DNA of 64,000 nucleotides, taken from the NCBI GenBank assembly GCA_047967505.1, contig CM106539.1. The stretch is one strand, 5' to 3'. The notes under the pieces are model-generated. The model did not search any database, was not told the origin of the DNA, and saw only the letters and a list, made by a program, of their open reading frames with translations. Made by a program: the position numbers and the translations under genes. The stretch comes from Dipteris shenzhenensis. Lineage: Eukaryota; Polypodiophyta; Polypodiopsida; Gleicheniales. This document shows, piece by piece, positions 45,961-57,750 of this stretch (positions within the stretch are counted from its first letter, which is position 1; each line of letters begins with the position of its first letter).

Positions 45961-46482
45961 TGTCATGTGCACGGATCGGTATCTGACGTGTACTAGGTAC
46001 ACAGAACTAGCTCAGGTTAGCCTGGGGAGGCTTAGAGCTAGGCAGGCTTGATTCTCGGGTTGAGTGGCAAGGGTACGAACTATTTATAGGTCTTCGCTAT
46101 TTTTGGCGCCGGGGCCCAAGTCTATAAAAGAGGCCCAGGGGGTTCAGTTCTCAGTGTGCAGTTGGGAGCAAGTCTCGTTCCCAGGTGCTAGGTCTGATCC
46201 TGGATTGTGTCGCGGACGCGCGCCTGCATCTTAGCGTAGCCCAAGGCCCAGTGGTAGATCCAGGGCTTCACAGCGCCACCTGGTGGTATGGGACACCAGG
46301 TTGGTTTGGGATCTGATTGGGAGTTCGTGCCAGTAGCTCAGCTCGTGGCTCGGGGGGACATCTTCTGATTCGGGATCACATCCCGTAGATGTCACGGTTG
46401 GGTGCTGAGCAGCCTGCTCAGTTCTGATGTTGTGTGTGGTTATTTTGCAGATCAGGGGTTTCAGGAGTGCTGGGATGTGTCA
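45961..46482 (+). repeat. 5' LTR of the chromovirus
   Basis: 522 bp, TGTCATGTGC...GATGTGTCA. TATAAAAG box at 46,123-46,130 marks the likely promoter. It also holds GTGTAC-TAG-GTACAC, a short inverted repeat near 45,981, and an acceptor-like TTATTTTGCAG near its end. Confidence 0.97.
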
Positions 46483-46484
46483 GT

Positions 46485-46497
46485 TGGTATCAGAGCC
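46485..46497 (+). other. Primer binding site of the chromovirus
   Basis: TGGTATCAGAGCC, two bases after the 5' LTR; complement of initiator-Met tRNA 3' end. Confidence 0.95.
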
Positions 46498-46917
46498 AAC
46501 TCCTGAGGTAGGAACTTCTGATACGAGAAATTTGACGGATTTCTCTTCCAGGTATGCCCTGAAATTCGAGATTTCTTGCTGCGTGTTTTGCTGTTTACCT
46601 GGAGAAGGAGGGGTGAAGAGATATCTGGAAAAGGCAGGAAGAAGGAGAGACCTGATTACGAAATTACTGAAGAGTCTAGGTGAGAGAGGGAGTGAAATAC
46701 TAGCTAGGAGAGAGTGGAAGAGAGGCGAAACAGGGCTGATAAGTAGGCGATGGAATCGAGATGCTGGTCAGGGCTGCGCAGAGGTAAGTGCGACTGGTAG
46801 GAGAGGCTGAGGGGTTGCGCCATCTGTTGGGGCAGAAAGCGGCCCAGGCAGGGGGTGCGTCAAGCTGAGCAGGGAGTGGTCGATGGCATCTAGGGGTGGC
46901 TGAGGTGCGAAAAAGCA

Positions 46918-46978
46918 CCACCTTCCAAGCTTGGAAGGTGGCGCAGGAAAAAGCATCGACCCTCCAAGATTGGAGGGT
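46918..46978 (+). other. Two palindromic hairpins in the chromovirus leader
   Basis: A perfect 24-bp palindrome (46,918-46,941; half-site CCACCTTCCAAG) is followed 17 bp later by a second near-identical-core palindrome (46,959-46,978; arms ACCCTCCAA and TTGGAGGGT around GA). Both contain CTTCCAA or CCTCCAA with its complement. In the untranslated leader RNA they would form stem-loops or intermolecular duplexes. Confidence 0.9.
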
Positions 46979-47193
46979 GTGCATGCTAATTTTAGCTCAA
47001 GCTCCAATTTTGGGAGGCCAGCTTTTCTGGAAAGCGTGGCTGGGCTTTTCTAGGAAGCACAGCCTCCAGAATAGCTGGGCTATCTTCTATAAAGACTGGA
47101 GAGACTTCAAGTCCAGCCATAGCCTCAAGCCTGACAGCGCAAGAGCAGCCTGCCCTTACCAGAATTCCGCCATCTAGTTCGGCTGCAACAGCA

Positions 47194-47373
47194 GCAGCCT
47201 TGCGACCTGCCTCTGCCTGCGAACTGCCTCCACGAAACTGCTGCAACAGTAGCAGCCTTGCGACCTGCCTCTGCCTGCGAACTGCCTCCACGAAACTGCT
47301 GCAACAGTAGCAGCCTTGCGACCCGCCTCTGCCTGCGATCTGCCTCCACGAAACGGCTGCAATAGTAGCAGCT
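47194..47373 (+). repeat. 58-bp tandem repeat in the chromovirus leader
   Basis: Three units starting at 47,194, 47,252 and 47,310 (GCAGCCTTGCGACCTGCCTC...), the first two nearly identical. Not a multiple of three and upstream of the gag ATG, so it is a leader feature. Confidence 0.92.
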
Positions 47374-47582
47374 GTTCCGTACTGTACGGCCAGCAGCGGA
47401 CCTGCAACAGGACCTCATCTCCTACGCGCGCTGATCGTTGGTGCACGATATCTTCTGGTTCCAGTCAGCTTCTCTGATTTCGCCATATCTTGGAGGGACG
47501 GTTTCTTTCCTCTACTCTTCTCCTTCCAGTTTCGATTCTCCCAGCTATTTCTCTCAGCCTATAATCGAGTTAGTATTCAGCC

Positions 47583-48661
47583 ATGTCTGATGCTCCGAAT
47601 CCCGAGTTTACTATGGGAGAGCAGGAATTAGACTACACTCCAGTGGGGGAGGATGATCAGGGTCTCTATGACGACCTGATCACTAAGAAAGCCTTCAGTG
47701 AGTTCACGACCGCTCTAGATGGTAAATTTGAGCAGGTCAACGCTAATCAGTCGGGGTTGACACAACAACTCCAAGGGATACAAGCTACCTTGACTCTTCT
47801 GGCTAGCACGGTTTAGGCACTCACGCATGTGGATGCCATGGCCTCCGTGCTAGGCCCGAATATCACTCCGGATCCCTTTCCAGGTGACCAGAAATCAAGA
47901 ACAAAGGAGGTGGTTGAACTTGGTTGCACAAGTGGCAAGTTCACTTCCAATTTCACCCCTATCCAGACGAGAAAAAGATTCAGCTAGCAGCAGGGTTTAT
48001 GTCAGGTAAAGCCTTGCTTTGGTGGAAAGAACTCCAGCCTAAGCCTGACACTTGGACAGAATTTGAGGGTATCTTCAGGAAGGAGTTCCTGAAGAAGGAA
48101 GATGACTATGATATCGTCGGCAAACTCAAAGCCCTCGATATGTCAAAATTGAACTTAACTTTTGAAGTCTATCTTCAGAGATTTAGGGATCTGCAAACCA
48201 GGGCCACCAAAATGGATCCTGTAACCTTGTTAGGTTTTTTCGTGGATGGTTTGCCAGACTCCTATAAGTTACAGATTAAGAATAACAAGTGCACAACATT
48301 GCAGGAGGCCATGACATATGCGCGCATATATGATGATACCATGGCCGGAACCAAGGCAACCACAGTTACCGAGACCAGCGGAAAGAACAAACGCAAGTTC
48401 TTTCAGCATGCGACTGGTATTGGGGAGACGAAGTCTACGGACAACGCCTCCAGGAAAAGCTTAACTCCTGCGAAGAATGGTAAGGCCCGTTTCCTTCGCA
48501 CTCTCAGGCTCAAGAAAGAGGGCCGGTGTTTTTATTGCGAGGAGCGGGGCCACACGAAGAATGAGTGTCCTAAGCGGAAGAACCAGAAATTGGTGCTAGG
48601 ACCGAAGCTCCAGGCAGGTCAGCGTACCGCAGCCAAGGGAGCCAACCAGGTTACGATGACA
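47583..48661 (+). pseudogene. gag of the chromovirus
   Basis: Starts MSDAPNPEFTMGEQELDYTP. An in-frame TAG at 47,814 and a frameshift near 47,910 interrupt it before the capsid core (LHKWQVHFQFHPYPDEKKI, KALLWWKELQPKPDTW, FVDGLPDSYKLQIKN). One CCHC knuckle, CFYCEERGHTKNEC, is at 48,527-48,568. From the frameshift on it is fused in frame with pol, as is usual for this lineage. Otherwise well preserved. Confidence 0.93.
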
Positions 48662-50506
48662 GGTATTTCAGTGAATGTCATTACCTGCCCCCTTTCTTGT
48701 AATTGTACCTTTAATACTTCGTTGTTTGGTTCCCATGATCTTTTCCGAGTTTATGGAGAAGTTAGGGACCAACGGGTTCACATTCTCTTTGATCCGGGCA
48801 GCTCTCACAATTTTGTTAATTACAAATTTGTGCAGAAGATGGGGCTGTCCACAGTACCTAGCGACCACACCTACGAGGTGCAGCTTCCAGCCGGGAAGCA
48901 GTTTTGGGATCGCAAGGTCGAAGCGCTTCCCATCCAGATTCAAGCCTACACGGGAGCTCTCACATGTTATGTTATGCATTTAGAGCATGTAGACTTGCTG
49001 ATCGGGATAGAGTGGTTTAAAACCCACAATATCCAGATTGGATGGACGGAGCATACGCTTTCTTTTGAAGACAAAGGCACCCAATTTTGTATTCAGTGTG
49101 ATAAGATTACCTCTTCTCAGGGGCCTATTGTATCTGCGATGCAGCTTCGGAATATATTGAACACTTCTCATTATGATGTCTATCAGTGTGTTTTGATTCC
49201 ACTTTCTTCATTTATTGTTTCGGTAATTAACAAAAATGAATTAAGTGTGTTTGAACACCGAGAATTGAGAACGTTGTTAGATAATTTTAAGGACGTATTC
49301 CCAGCTCAACTGCCGGTAGGTTTACCTCCAGAAAGGGCAGTAGATCATCGCATAGACTTAGTCCCAGGGGCTCAACCTATCAGTGTCCCACCGTATAGGA
49401 TGAGCCAGGTAGAGGAGGATGAGTTAGCTATCCAGCTTCAGGATTACCTGAATATGGGCTATATCCGCCCAAGTAAATCTCCTTGGGGTGCACCTGTCCT
49501 CTTAAGAAAGAAGAAGGATTCTTCCTGGAGGATGTGTATAGATTATAAACGACTTAATAAAGTTACAATTAAGAACCGCTATCCTTTACCTCGTTCTGAT
49601 GATTTGATAGACCGTTTGGCCGGAGCGAAGTATTTCACTAAGATTGATTTGCGAACGGGTTATCACCAAATCCGTATCTATGCTAAACACATAGATAGGA
49701 CCGCATTCCGGACTAGGTATGGTCATTACGAGTTCCTCGTATTACCTTTTGGTTTGACCAATGCTCCTGCTACTTTTCAGCAGATGATGAACGATTTGTT
49801 CAGAGATTGTCTGGGCAAATTTGTTGTAGTGTTCTTAGATGATATCTTGGTATATAGTAAAACGCTTGAGGATCATATAGGACACCTTCGGGTTGTCTTA
49901 CTTGTTCTAAGACAGCATAAGCTTTATGCCAAGATGAGTAAATGTGACTTCTTTATGAAGGAGATCATTTACTTAGGACACAAGATTTCTTCTGAAGGTA
50001 TTAGCATTGATCTGGATCGTATCCAGAAGGTTTTAGATTGGCCTATACCTCAGACTGTGAAACAACTCCGCTCTTTCCTAGGATTTACGGTATTTCTTCG
50101 GAAGTCAGTCCGTGATTACTCACAAATCACGGTACCCTTGACCAACATATTGAAAGGTCGTGGACGCAGGTCTACTCAGCCGATCCCTTGGAATGATGCA
50201 ATGAACAAGGCTTTTGAAACCTTGAAGTTATCTATCAAGGAAGCACCCGTTCTTGCATTACCCGATCCTACCCGGCCTTATGTTTTAGAGGCCGATGCGA
50301 GTGATTATGCGATTGGGGCAGCTCTATTCCAAGAAGGTAGACCTGTAGCTTTTGAGAGTAAGAAGTTAGACGACACTCAGTATCGTTGGCCCACACTTGA
50401 GAAGGAACTTTATGCGGTAGTGTATGCTCTCAAGGTTTGGAGACACTACTTGTATGGTTCAAAGTTCCTTGTATTGACTGATCACCAGTCAATTAAGTAT
50501 GTGTGA
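48662..50506 (+). pseudogene. Protease, RT and RNase H of the chromovirus
   Basis: The protease active site reads ILFDPGSSHNFV near 48,783 (the family has DSG or DTG; here Pro replaces the Ser/Thr). RT: WRMCIDYKRLNKVTIKNRYP, KIDLRTGYHQIRI, LPFGLTNAPATFQ and catalytic VVFLDDILVYS near 49,832. RNase H: LEADASDYAIGAALFQ and TLEKELYAVVYALKVWRHYL. The frame ends in a TGA at 50,504 where the family has Trp (KYVWD), a likely G-to-A change. All other RT motifs are intact. Confidence 0.95.
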
Positions 50507-52100
50507 GATGGATCAGACTTGAGAGGAAGGAAAGCCAGATGGGCAGAGTTAATGCAGGATTTTGATTTCGAAATACGTTATCGTAAGGGTTCGTTGAATA
50601 GTGTGGCGGATGCCTTAAGTCGAGTTAAGTTTGTAAATGCTTTGTCATTTACGGAAATATCCTCAGACCTATTTCAATCCTTGAGAGGGCTATACGCAAC
50701 TGATAGTCATTTCAGTTCTTATTGGCAGAGAGTCCAGGATGGGAGCTCCATGGTTGACCAGGACTCAGGGATTGTGCCACCTAGGATACAGGCGGCGGGA
50801 GGTCAGTGGATGATTAGGAACGGCTTGCTGTTCCGGAATGAAAAGATTTGTGTGCCTGATGTTCTGGACCTAAAATCCAAGATTCTCTGGGAGTGTCATG
50901 ATGCTCCTAGTGCGGGACATCCAGGTATACATAGGACTCTCTCTCTTGTGAAGCATACCTTTTATTGGCCTAAGATGCGTGCATTCGTAGAGAACTATGT
51001 GGTAGGTTGCCGAGTTTGTCAGGTTACTAAGGCTGAACGCCTTAGGAGCGCGGGCTTATTACAGCCATTACAGATTCCAGGTAATAAATGGGAGAGTATT
51101 TCCATGGATTTTATTACTGGTTTGCCTCGTACGCGCAAGGGTCATGACTCTATATGGGTCATAGTCGACCGTTTGACAAAAATGGCTAGATTCTTACCTA
51201 CAAGAACAACTATTTCAGCTGTTCAGCTGGCTCACGAGTTTGTGGACCACTTGTTCAAGCTGTATGGTTTGCCATCTGACATAGTCAGTGACAGGGACTC
51301 AAAGTTTACAAGTAACTTCTGGACACTTGTATTTGAGAAGTTGAAAACTACTCTAAGTATGAGTTCCTCGGATCATGCACAATCCGATGGCAGTACAGAG
51401 AAGGTCAACCAGTTGGTTGAAGACATGCTTAGGGCATATGTATCTAAGAGACAGTCTTCGTGGGAAGATTATCTACCCATGATTGAATTTGCTTACAACA
51501 GTGCAAAGCATTCTAGTACCGGTTATAGTCCTTTTATGCTTATGTATGGGTTTCAACCTAAGTCACCAGTTATGGTTGGATTAAAAGGGATTCAAAATGA
51601 TGAGTGCCCAAGATCGGGACAGATTTTATGCTAATAGACATCGTTCACCTAGAGAATTCTCTGAAGGAACGATGGTATATTTGAGAATTCCTAAGGAATC
51701 CAAGAGCCTAAGTACTGGTTTGGTTCCGAAATTATCCCCCAGATATTGTGGCCCATTCAAGGTCATTAAAAGAATTGGACCAGTTGCATATCGACTAGAA
51801 TTGCCTCCTGATGTTAAGGTACATCCCGTCTTTCATGTCAGTAGACTGAAAGAAGTATTGGGTGCAGATGATCAAATTGTTTCTCCTCATGAGATTATAG
51901 AAGTTACAGATTTAACTTTTATTCCTCACGAACCTGAATCTATTCTTCAATTCCGTGAAAGACAGATTCGAAATCGTACTATCACGGAATACAAGATTAA
52001 GTGGAAGGATCGTGTTGAGGAGGATGCAACATGGGAGACATTACAAAACCTCCAAAGAACATTTCCCGATTTCTTAGCGAACTCAGGAGTGAGTTCTTAG
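50507..52100 (+). pseudogene. Integrase and chromodomain of the chromovirus
   Basis: Continues in frame after the TGA: RGRKARWAELMQDFDFEIRY. HHCC zinc domain: GHPGIHRTLSLVKHTFYWPK and CRVCQ. Core acids: ISMDFITGLPRTRKGHDSIW, IVSDRDSKFTSNFW and the Glu in STEKVNQ. Near 51,600 about 30 codons seem lost and the frame shifts; the GPY-type C-terminal module follows ([31 protein letters not shown]). The end is a chromodomain, [20 protein letters not shown]...EEDATWE (about 51,930-52,055), which in chromoviruses guides insertion towards marked chromatin. The stop TAG at 52,098 abuts the PPT. Confidence 0.95.
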
Positions 52101-52113
52101 AGGAGGGGGAGTA

Positions 52114-52635
52114 TGTCATGTGCACGGATCGGTATCTGACGTGTACTAGGTACACAGAACTAGCTCAGGTTAGCCTGGGGAGGCTTAGAGCTAGGCAGGC
52201 TTGATTCTCGGGTTGAGTGGCAAGGGTACGAACTATTTATAGGTCTTCGCTATTTTTGGCGCCGGGGCCCAAGTCTATAAAAGAGGCCCAGGGGGTTCAG
52301 TTCTCAGTGTGCAGTTGGGAGCAAGTCTCGTTCCCAGGTGCTAGGTCTGATCCTGGATTGTGTCGCGGACGCGCGCCTGCATCTTAGCGTAGCCCAAGGC
52401 CCAGTGGCAGATCCAGGGCTTCACAGCGCCACCTGGTGGTATGGGACACCAGGCTGGTTTGGGATCTGATTGGGAGTTCGTGCCAGTAGCTCAGCTCGTG
52501 GCTCGGGGGGACATCTTCTGATTCGGGATCACATCCCGTAGATGTCACGGTTGGGTGGTGAGCAGCCTGCTCAGTTCTGATGTTGTGTGTGGTTATTTTG
52601 CAGATCAGGGGTTTCAGGAGTGCTGGGATGTGTCA
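52114..52635 (+). repeat. 3' LTR of the chromovirus
   Basis: 522-bp partner of the 5' LTR; TATAAAAG at 52,276-52,283. In sense orientation within the intron it could supply a promoter or polyadenylation signals to NUP54. Confidence 0.97.
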
Positions 52636-52640
52636 TATAG

Positions 52641-53319
52641 CCCTGCAGGCCCCTGTAATTACCATGTCACAGACTTGTCTGTAATTGGTCTGTGAAACTG
52701 GATCTTAGCCTATAAATGGCTGCTGCAAATGTGCTAGTCTTTGCCTGCCTGCGTGGCCTTCCTAGAAGGTTGACTTGGTCTGTTTGCTACTGCATACTGC
52801 TGTGGATGATGTGGCAGCCTGTGTGGCTGCCATTTGGACCTCATGCTGCTGCTCATCTGCTGCCATGAATCCTGTGGTTGGATCTAGCCTTGTCTGAGGG
52901 TTTGGTAGCCCTCTGGCTGCCTTGTGGGCAAGTAGATGGCCATGGCCTTGTGGATGCCTTGTGGGCAAGTCGATTGCCGTGGGCTGTTGGATGCCCGTGA
53001 CATTCCCTCCTACTGAAAGTAGAACAGAGAGACCAGTGACCATGGTTGTGTAGAGTCATGTCAGATGGAATTTCTACTCAATATCTGTAGCATACGCATA
53101 GAATATGACTATATGTAGCATGTAAAATAAGAAAATGTCAGAAATTGTTGAAAAATAATTGATGTTGTAATCGCATGTTACATTACATTTGAATAATAGA
53201 CTGAAAGGCATGGTACTGCTTGTTAGAAATCGACCAACAGAGGGTACGCACAGCGGAAGACTGATAGAATAGTCCAGGAGCTCACATAGTGTGCGTGGTG
53301 AGTGGAATCACAAACTTCT
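52641..53319. other. NUP54 intron 1 between chromovirus and LINE
   Basis: Contains GCCTATAAATGG (52,709-52,720) in a promoter-like GC-rich setting, and short repeats of TGTGGGCAAGT. No coding region recognised; perhaps an old LTR or LINE fragment. Confidence 0.35.
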
Positions 53320-53608
53320 TTACTTAATGTGCTTCACATATGTGCAGATCAGGAAATAGACAGTAGAAAGAAAGGAAGAAAGTTTATTGAAGTCTTCGGA
53401 AGACTGTGAAAAATCTGATACAATGAGCTGTGGTAGTGGAGCTACTAAACGAGCATCCACACCAATGCAGAATGCAAAAAAATGCAAAATGGCAGTACTA
53501 AATCCTAAGTACAACATAGTCATATCTCGATTATATATATCAATCAATCTCAGCATCAACGTCGACATCATCATAACCATCATCATCATCATCAGTAGCA
53601 GCAGGACA

Positions 53609-56240
53609 TCAAGATGAATGAGGCCGTGGAAGTGGAGGCATGAGGTTAACAATAGGAGCATCCATGCTGTACTGGAAAGGAGGTAGTCTGTCCATGTGGA
53701 GCCCTAGTCCTGCAAACCATCTCTCTGTGCGCGCATACCAGCACCTCTGATCTCCCCCTGCTACAAGTGCCATAGAAGAGGATAGTGCTAGCCATGGTAT
53801 CCTACTATGCCTGGAGGTGTAATCCCCATACTCCCTGACTCGGTACAGATAGGTAATGACCTGAAATGCATCATCTAGTTGTAGTGGGGGTGACCCAAAC
53901 TCTGCCTGAATGATCTGGTGAGGGACGGATGGCTTACCATGGATCATCCGTGATAACATGAGAACCTGTAGCCGCTCCACCCTAGCCCACTCTGTATCCG
54001 ACAAGTCTGGCCCCCAGCATGGGTTGCCATACATCCCTACTCGGCGGACCAAGGAGTCAAAAAGCAACCCTTTGGTGCGTCAATCTTGAAAGTGAGCGAA
54101 AGCACTGTCTCTCTAGTCTAGCCAATGAAGCATATCCTCCGCTCAGGTGCACCTGCATATTGCGCACATGACGGCTCGAGATGTATTGAAGATCATAACC
54201 TTGGTTTTACCCAAGTTGACCTTCAAATCATGAGACTCACAAAAGGACTGTAGTGCGTCAAGGTGTCTCTGGAGCCCCTCTGCAGAGGAAGACAAGAGAG
54301 CCAGGTCATCTGCGTAAAGTAAGCATCACTGTCTTGAGCTCGTCGATGTAGAGGCCAAATATGGTAGGTGATAATGGGCGCCCTTGTTTGATCCTGATAG
54401 TGCTCATGATCTCGTTTGTCTGTCCAGATCCTGTCTGGACTCTGCCTGAAACTCGCTCATAAAGTGCCATGACAGCCCAAATGATCTATTGGTCGTAACC
54501 CAAATCTTGTAGGCGTCGTATGAGGTGGGCTCTCGGAACGGTGTCAAATGCCTTGCGAAAATCCACAAAGCAACAATAAACCCTCTGCTTCTGTGCCCTC
54601 GCCTCCTCGATGATACATCTGAGCGCGAGAATATGGTCCATGGTCCCATGATCCCGCCTGAAACCCGGCCTATCCCACTGCTCTGAGTCCTCGACACTCC
54701 GCAAAACTGCTGACCTTAGAATCAAGTACTGATGCATAAATCTTGGACATGACATGTCCAATCATAATGGTCCTATAGTTCTCCGGGTTCATGGGATTCC
54801 TTGTCTTGTGGATGGGTGAGATAGTGTTGATGGTCTAGGTGTGTGGAAACCCCAAGTAAATAGCTTCATTAAATAGCTTGGCTAAGATCAGGGCTAGGAG
54901 GTTAATCCCATATGCAATCAACTCAGTGCATAGTCCCTCATGATCCTACGCTCGGCCATTATGAAGTTTCATTACGGCATCCTTTACTCCCCCCTAGTGA
55001 AGAGGGTGCAAGATGTGGGGCGTGGCATATGTGATAGGGGCGGCGGGCTGATTTGGGATATCATAGAGCGTGCATGCAGAATCAGACCACACTTGAGTGT
55101 CAATGAGTGATGGGAGAAATCTTCGCTAGAAGTCCTTAGAGTTGTTACTGAACATAATGTTTAGTATCTCCTCCTCGTTCCGAATCTGAGCTGACGGCAT
55201 AAAGCCTTACACTCATCATCGTACCAGCTATTACAGGGTACGGTCCCAGGTGGTGGTAGGCGGGTGGTGTGGGGAAAGGTGCGAAGAGCGGCCTCGTGTA
55301 GTGAGCGAGTGACTAGGGCAGCACGATCCTCTAATAGGGGTATAAAATCAATATATGCGAGAAGTATGTACATATGGATAGAGTAAGTAGCTGAGTGATC
55401 ACGATCAAAGCGTATATCATGGTAGGTGGAGTAAGAACGGAGGGAGGGGTGCTACGGTAAAGTCAGTGATGCGAGATGTGAAGGCACGGGCGTCGGGATC
55501 CCATGATGTAGTCCACAACACTGAAGCCTCCCCCGTGTGGAAAGCAAGTGAAGCCACCTGAAGCGAGCCATCTCTCGAGACCATTATAGATAATGAGATC
55601 ATGCATCCTGTCGAGGTCTAATAGGTCCTGCCCATAAGATGTGAGTGGTCCTCGTCTGTCAACCGAAACTCATAGCATACCTGCCTCCTCAAGGTCAATA
55701 TTTGGTAGTAGAGTGGAATCATCCTTGAAGTGGAGGAGTAGTGCGTGATGAGCGCCTGTTCTCGCGTTGAAGTCCCCAACTAGGAGGACTTCCCGCGGCT
55801 AGAGAAGTCAACAATGGACTGATAAAGAGCACCAAATGGAGATGTCTCATCCTCCCCTCGAATATCTTTGGCAAAGCGGGAGGTCTTGGGGGGGAAGTAG
55901 CAAACTGCAATAAACAGATCACGGCTATCCATGTGTCGAATCCGAATCCAGAGAAACCTGGAGTGTGGATCTCTCTGCTTCACTGAGATGGCCCCCAAAA
56001 GTGTGGATCTGTAAAGGATTGCAACTCTCCTGACTCTCGAACCTCTCTTGTATCCCTCGTCTCATCTTTGTAGGCAAACTCCCATGTATACCCGTTGACT
56101 AGTGGTAGTGGGTGTTGTGGACTTTGATGTGTCTCTGTGTAAATGGCTATGTGGTGACCTGTATAGGATTCCGAGCTCCCTGGTTCTGACCATAAGGTAC
56201 CATTACAGTTCCAGATGGTACAGGATAGGGTCTCGGATGT
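53609..56240 (-). pseudogene. LINE ORF2: AP endonuclease and reverse transcriptase
   Basis: APE-type endonuclease: CTIWNCNG near 56,215, YTWEFAYKDETRDTR, then ISVKQRDPHSRFLWIRI, DLFIAVCYFPPKTSRFA and a degraded GDFN region near 55,790. RT: GFRRDHGTMDHILALRCIIE and VYCCFVDFRKAFDTVPRAHL near 54,660-54,520; IRIKQGRPLSPTIFGLYIDE near 54,390; the YADD box region near 54,320 is disrupted. C-terminal: LFDSLVRRVGMYGNPCWGPD and the following 140 codons to 53,609 form one good frame. It would nick target DNA and prime cDNA; here it is broken by many stops. Confidence 0.88.
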
Positions 56241-56309
56241 CTGGGTCTCATAGACCCCGCCTCCCTATGCGGGAGGAGAGGTGGGTGCTCGATGGGGGCC
56301 TGTAAGGAG

Positions 56310-57750
56310 TCATCCATCTCGTACTACTGTCCACTTCCCCTCCTTGTGGGCTTGATCCCGCTGCTGCAACAGAAAACGCCTCTCCTCAACTTGTAGTGGA
56401 GTGAGGTCCTCATCCATAGAGATCGCTGGCTGGTCTTGTAAGGTTGACCTATGACATAAAGCCGAAAGTCTTGCGTGGGCGTCACGGAACCATATGATAA
56501 GGGGCTGCTCTTGGTTGGGGTTCCTCCCAACCCGCCATCTTCTTTCAATCCTGTGCTTAGTCGCCCCTAGGGTAGTGGTCACGAAGGCCTGCGCATCTGC
56601 CATCGGTGTAGCCTCATTGTGGGGAATCCCATGTACTCTGATGTTGAGAGCTTTGCTGGCTCTTTGCTGCTGCTTCAGGAGGGTAGCCGAAACGGTTACC
56701 CTTGCAGGTTCCCATTTGGCTACGTCGACCCATTTGGACGTCTCCTTGATGGTAGATTGCATGCTCGCAATTTGTGCCTCCACAACTGGGGTGCTCCCTC
56801 GAACTGTACGTATAGCAGTGACCTCTTGTCGGAGTTGTGAGATCTCCTGTCTGAGCCCCTGAATAAGATCAGCCTTGTCTCGGATAGCGTGAGATTGCTC
56901 CTGTATGAGACGTGCCTGCTCCTGGGTGAAGCATGTTTGCTCCTGTGCGAAGCATGACAGCTCCCTCTCACGCTCTCGGATGCTGTGGACCTCCATCAAC
57001 AAGTACTCCCAAGCCTCTGATGGGTCAGCTCGTCCGTGCTCTAATGGAAACTGAAAAGACTGTGGCCTGAAAGTGTGAGGATGAGACTGGAGGCTGGGTG
57101 ATGACTGGGTGAGATGGGTGCGGTATGGAGATGATAGTGGCCTGGAGGAGGCGATCCTAGTAGGGTGTGGGAGCGTGGGCTGACTGAGAGGCAGAGGGGA
57201 GAAAAAGGTCGAGTAGTGCGGAACAGTGTGACCCCTCCAAAGTAGGTGTCATAATCGGAGAGAGAACTGTAGCGGGAGAAGAAGGGAGAGATGGTCTCAG
57301 TGGCAACCCCTCTATCCTAGGGGAGGGTGGAGCAATCGATGTCATGGGTAGGGGTATATCAGAGCCAGTTGCTGTGACTATAGAGGCTGTGGGCATAAGT
57401 GGAGTTGAAACTAGAACTAGAGCTGACGCTGAAGCTGAGGCTGGCGCTAAGGCTGAGGATGTAGTTGAGATCGAGGCTGAGACTGAAGCTAAAACTGAAG
57501 CTGAAGGTGTGACTGAAGCTGAGGCAAAGGTGGGTCCTGCCTTTGCTTTGCTGTCCACTCCGAGTCCATTGCGGTTGTAGCGTGTGTTCACATCTTCGAG
57601 TTTCAGTTGTGTTTGTTTTTTGGCTTTGTTGTTGTCTTTCTTGGTGGCTTTATCCGTGTCCTTGCCACCTTTCCCCATTTCGTATGACAGACCCGTGTTC
57701 GGTGTAGGTCTTAGTCTTATTGCAGGAGCGGGAGCATGTACCCCCCCCAT
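56310..57750 (-). pseudogene. LINE ORF1 protein (coiled coil, RRM, CTD)
   Basis: RNA-binding chaperone of an L1-type LINE. The N-terminal part is basic (MGKGGKDTDKATKKDNNKAK, from about 57,680), then Ala/Ser/Pro low-complexity. A break near 57,150 leads to a coiled coil (ERERELSCFAQEQ, LIQGLRQEISQLRQEVTAI). An RRM-like part follows (KALNIRVHGIPHNEATPMAD, RRWRVGRNPNQEQPLIIWF) and a C-terminal domain (DEDLTPLQVEERRFLLQQRD, EGKWTVVRDG), matching the RRM-CTD layout of L1 ORF1p. There is no zinc knuckle. Confidence 0.8.

Larger units (their letters stand above)
45961..52635 (+). mobile_element. Chromovirus-type Ty3/gypsy retrotransposon in NUP54 intron 1
   Basis: A 6.7-kb element, sense to NUP54. 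LTRs 45,961-46,482 and 52,114-52,635 are both 522 bp and differ at three positions by eye. Perfect TSD TATAG (45,956-45,960; 52,636-52,640). Primer site TGGTATCAGAGCC at 46,485-46,497; polypurine tract AGAGGAGGGGGAGTA at 52,100-52,113, starting in the pol stop codon. Gene order gag-protease-RT-RNase H-integrase-chromodomain is that of chromoviruses. The youngest insertion in the window, though a few lesions already break the polyprotein. Confidence 0.98.

Noticed and set aside
46700-47446. Several minus-strand ORFs in the chromovirus leader
   Set aside because: GC-rich antisense frames over the 58-bp repeat and palindromes; no family motif.
57344-57580. Ala/Glu repeat protein on the + strand
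   Set aside because: Antisense of the low-complexity part of LINE ORF1.
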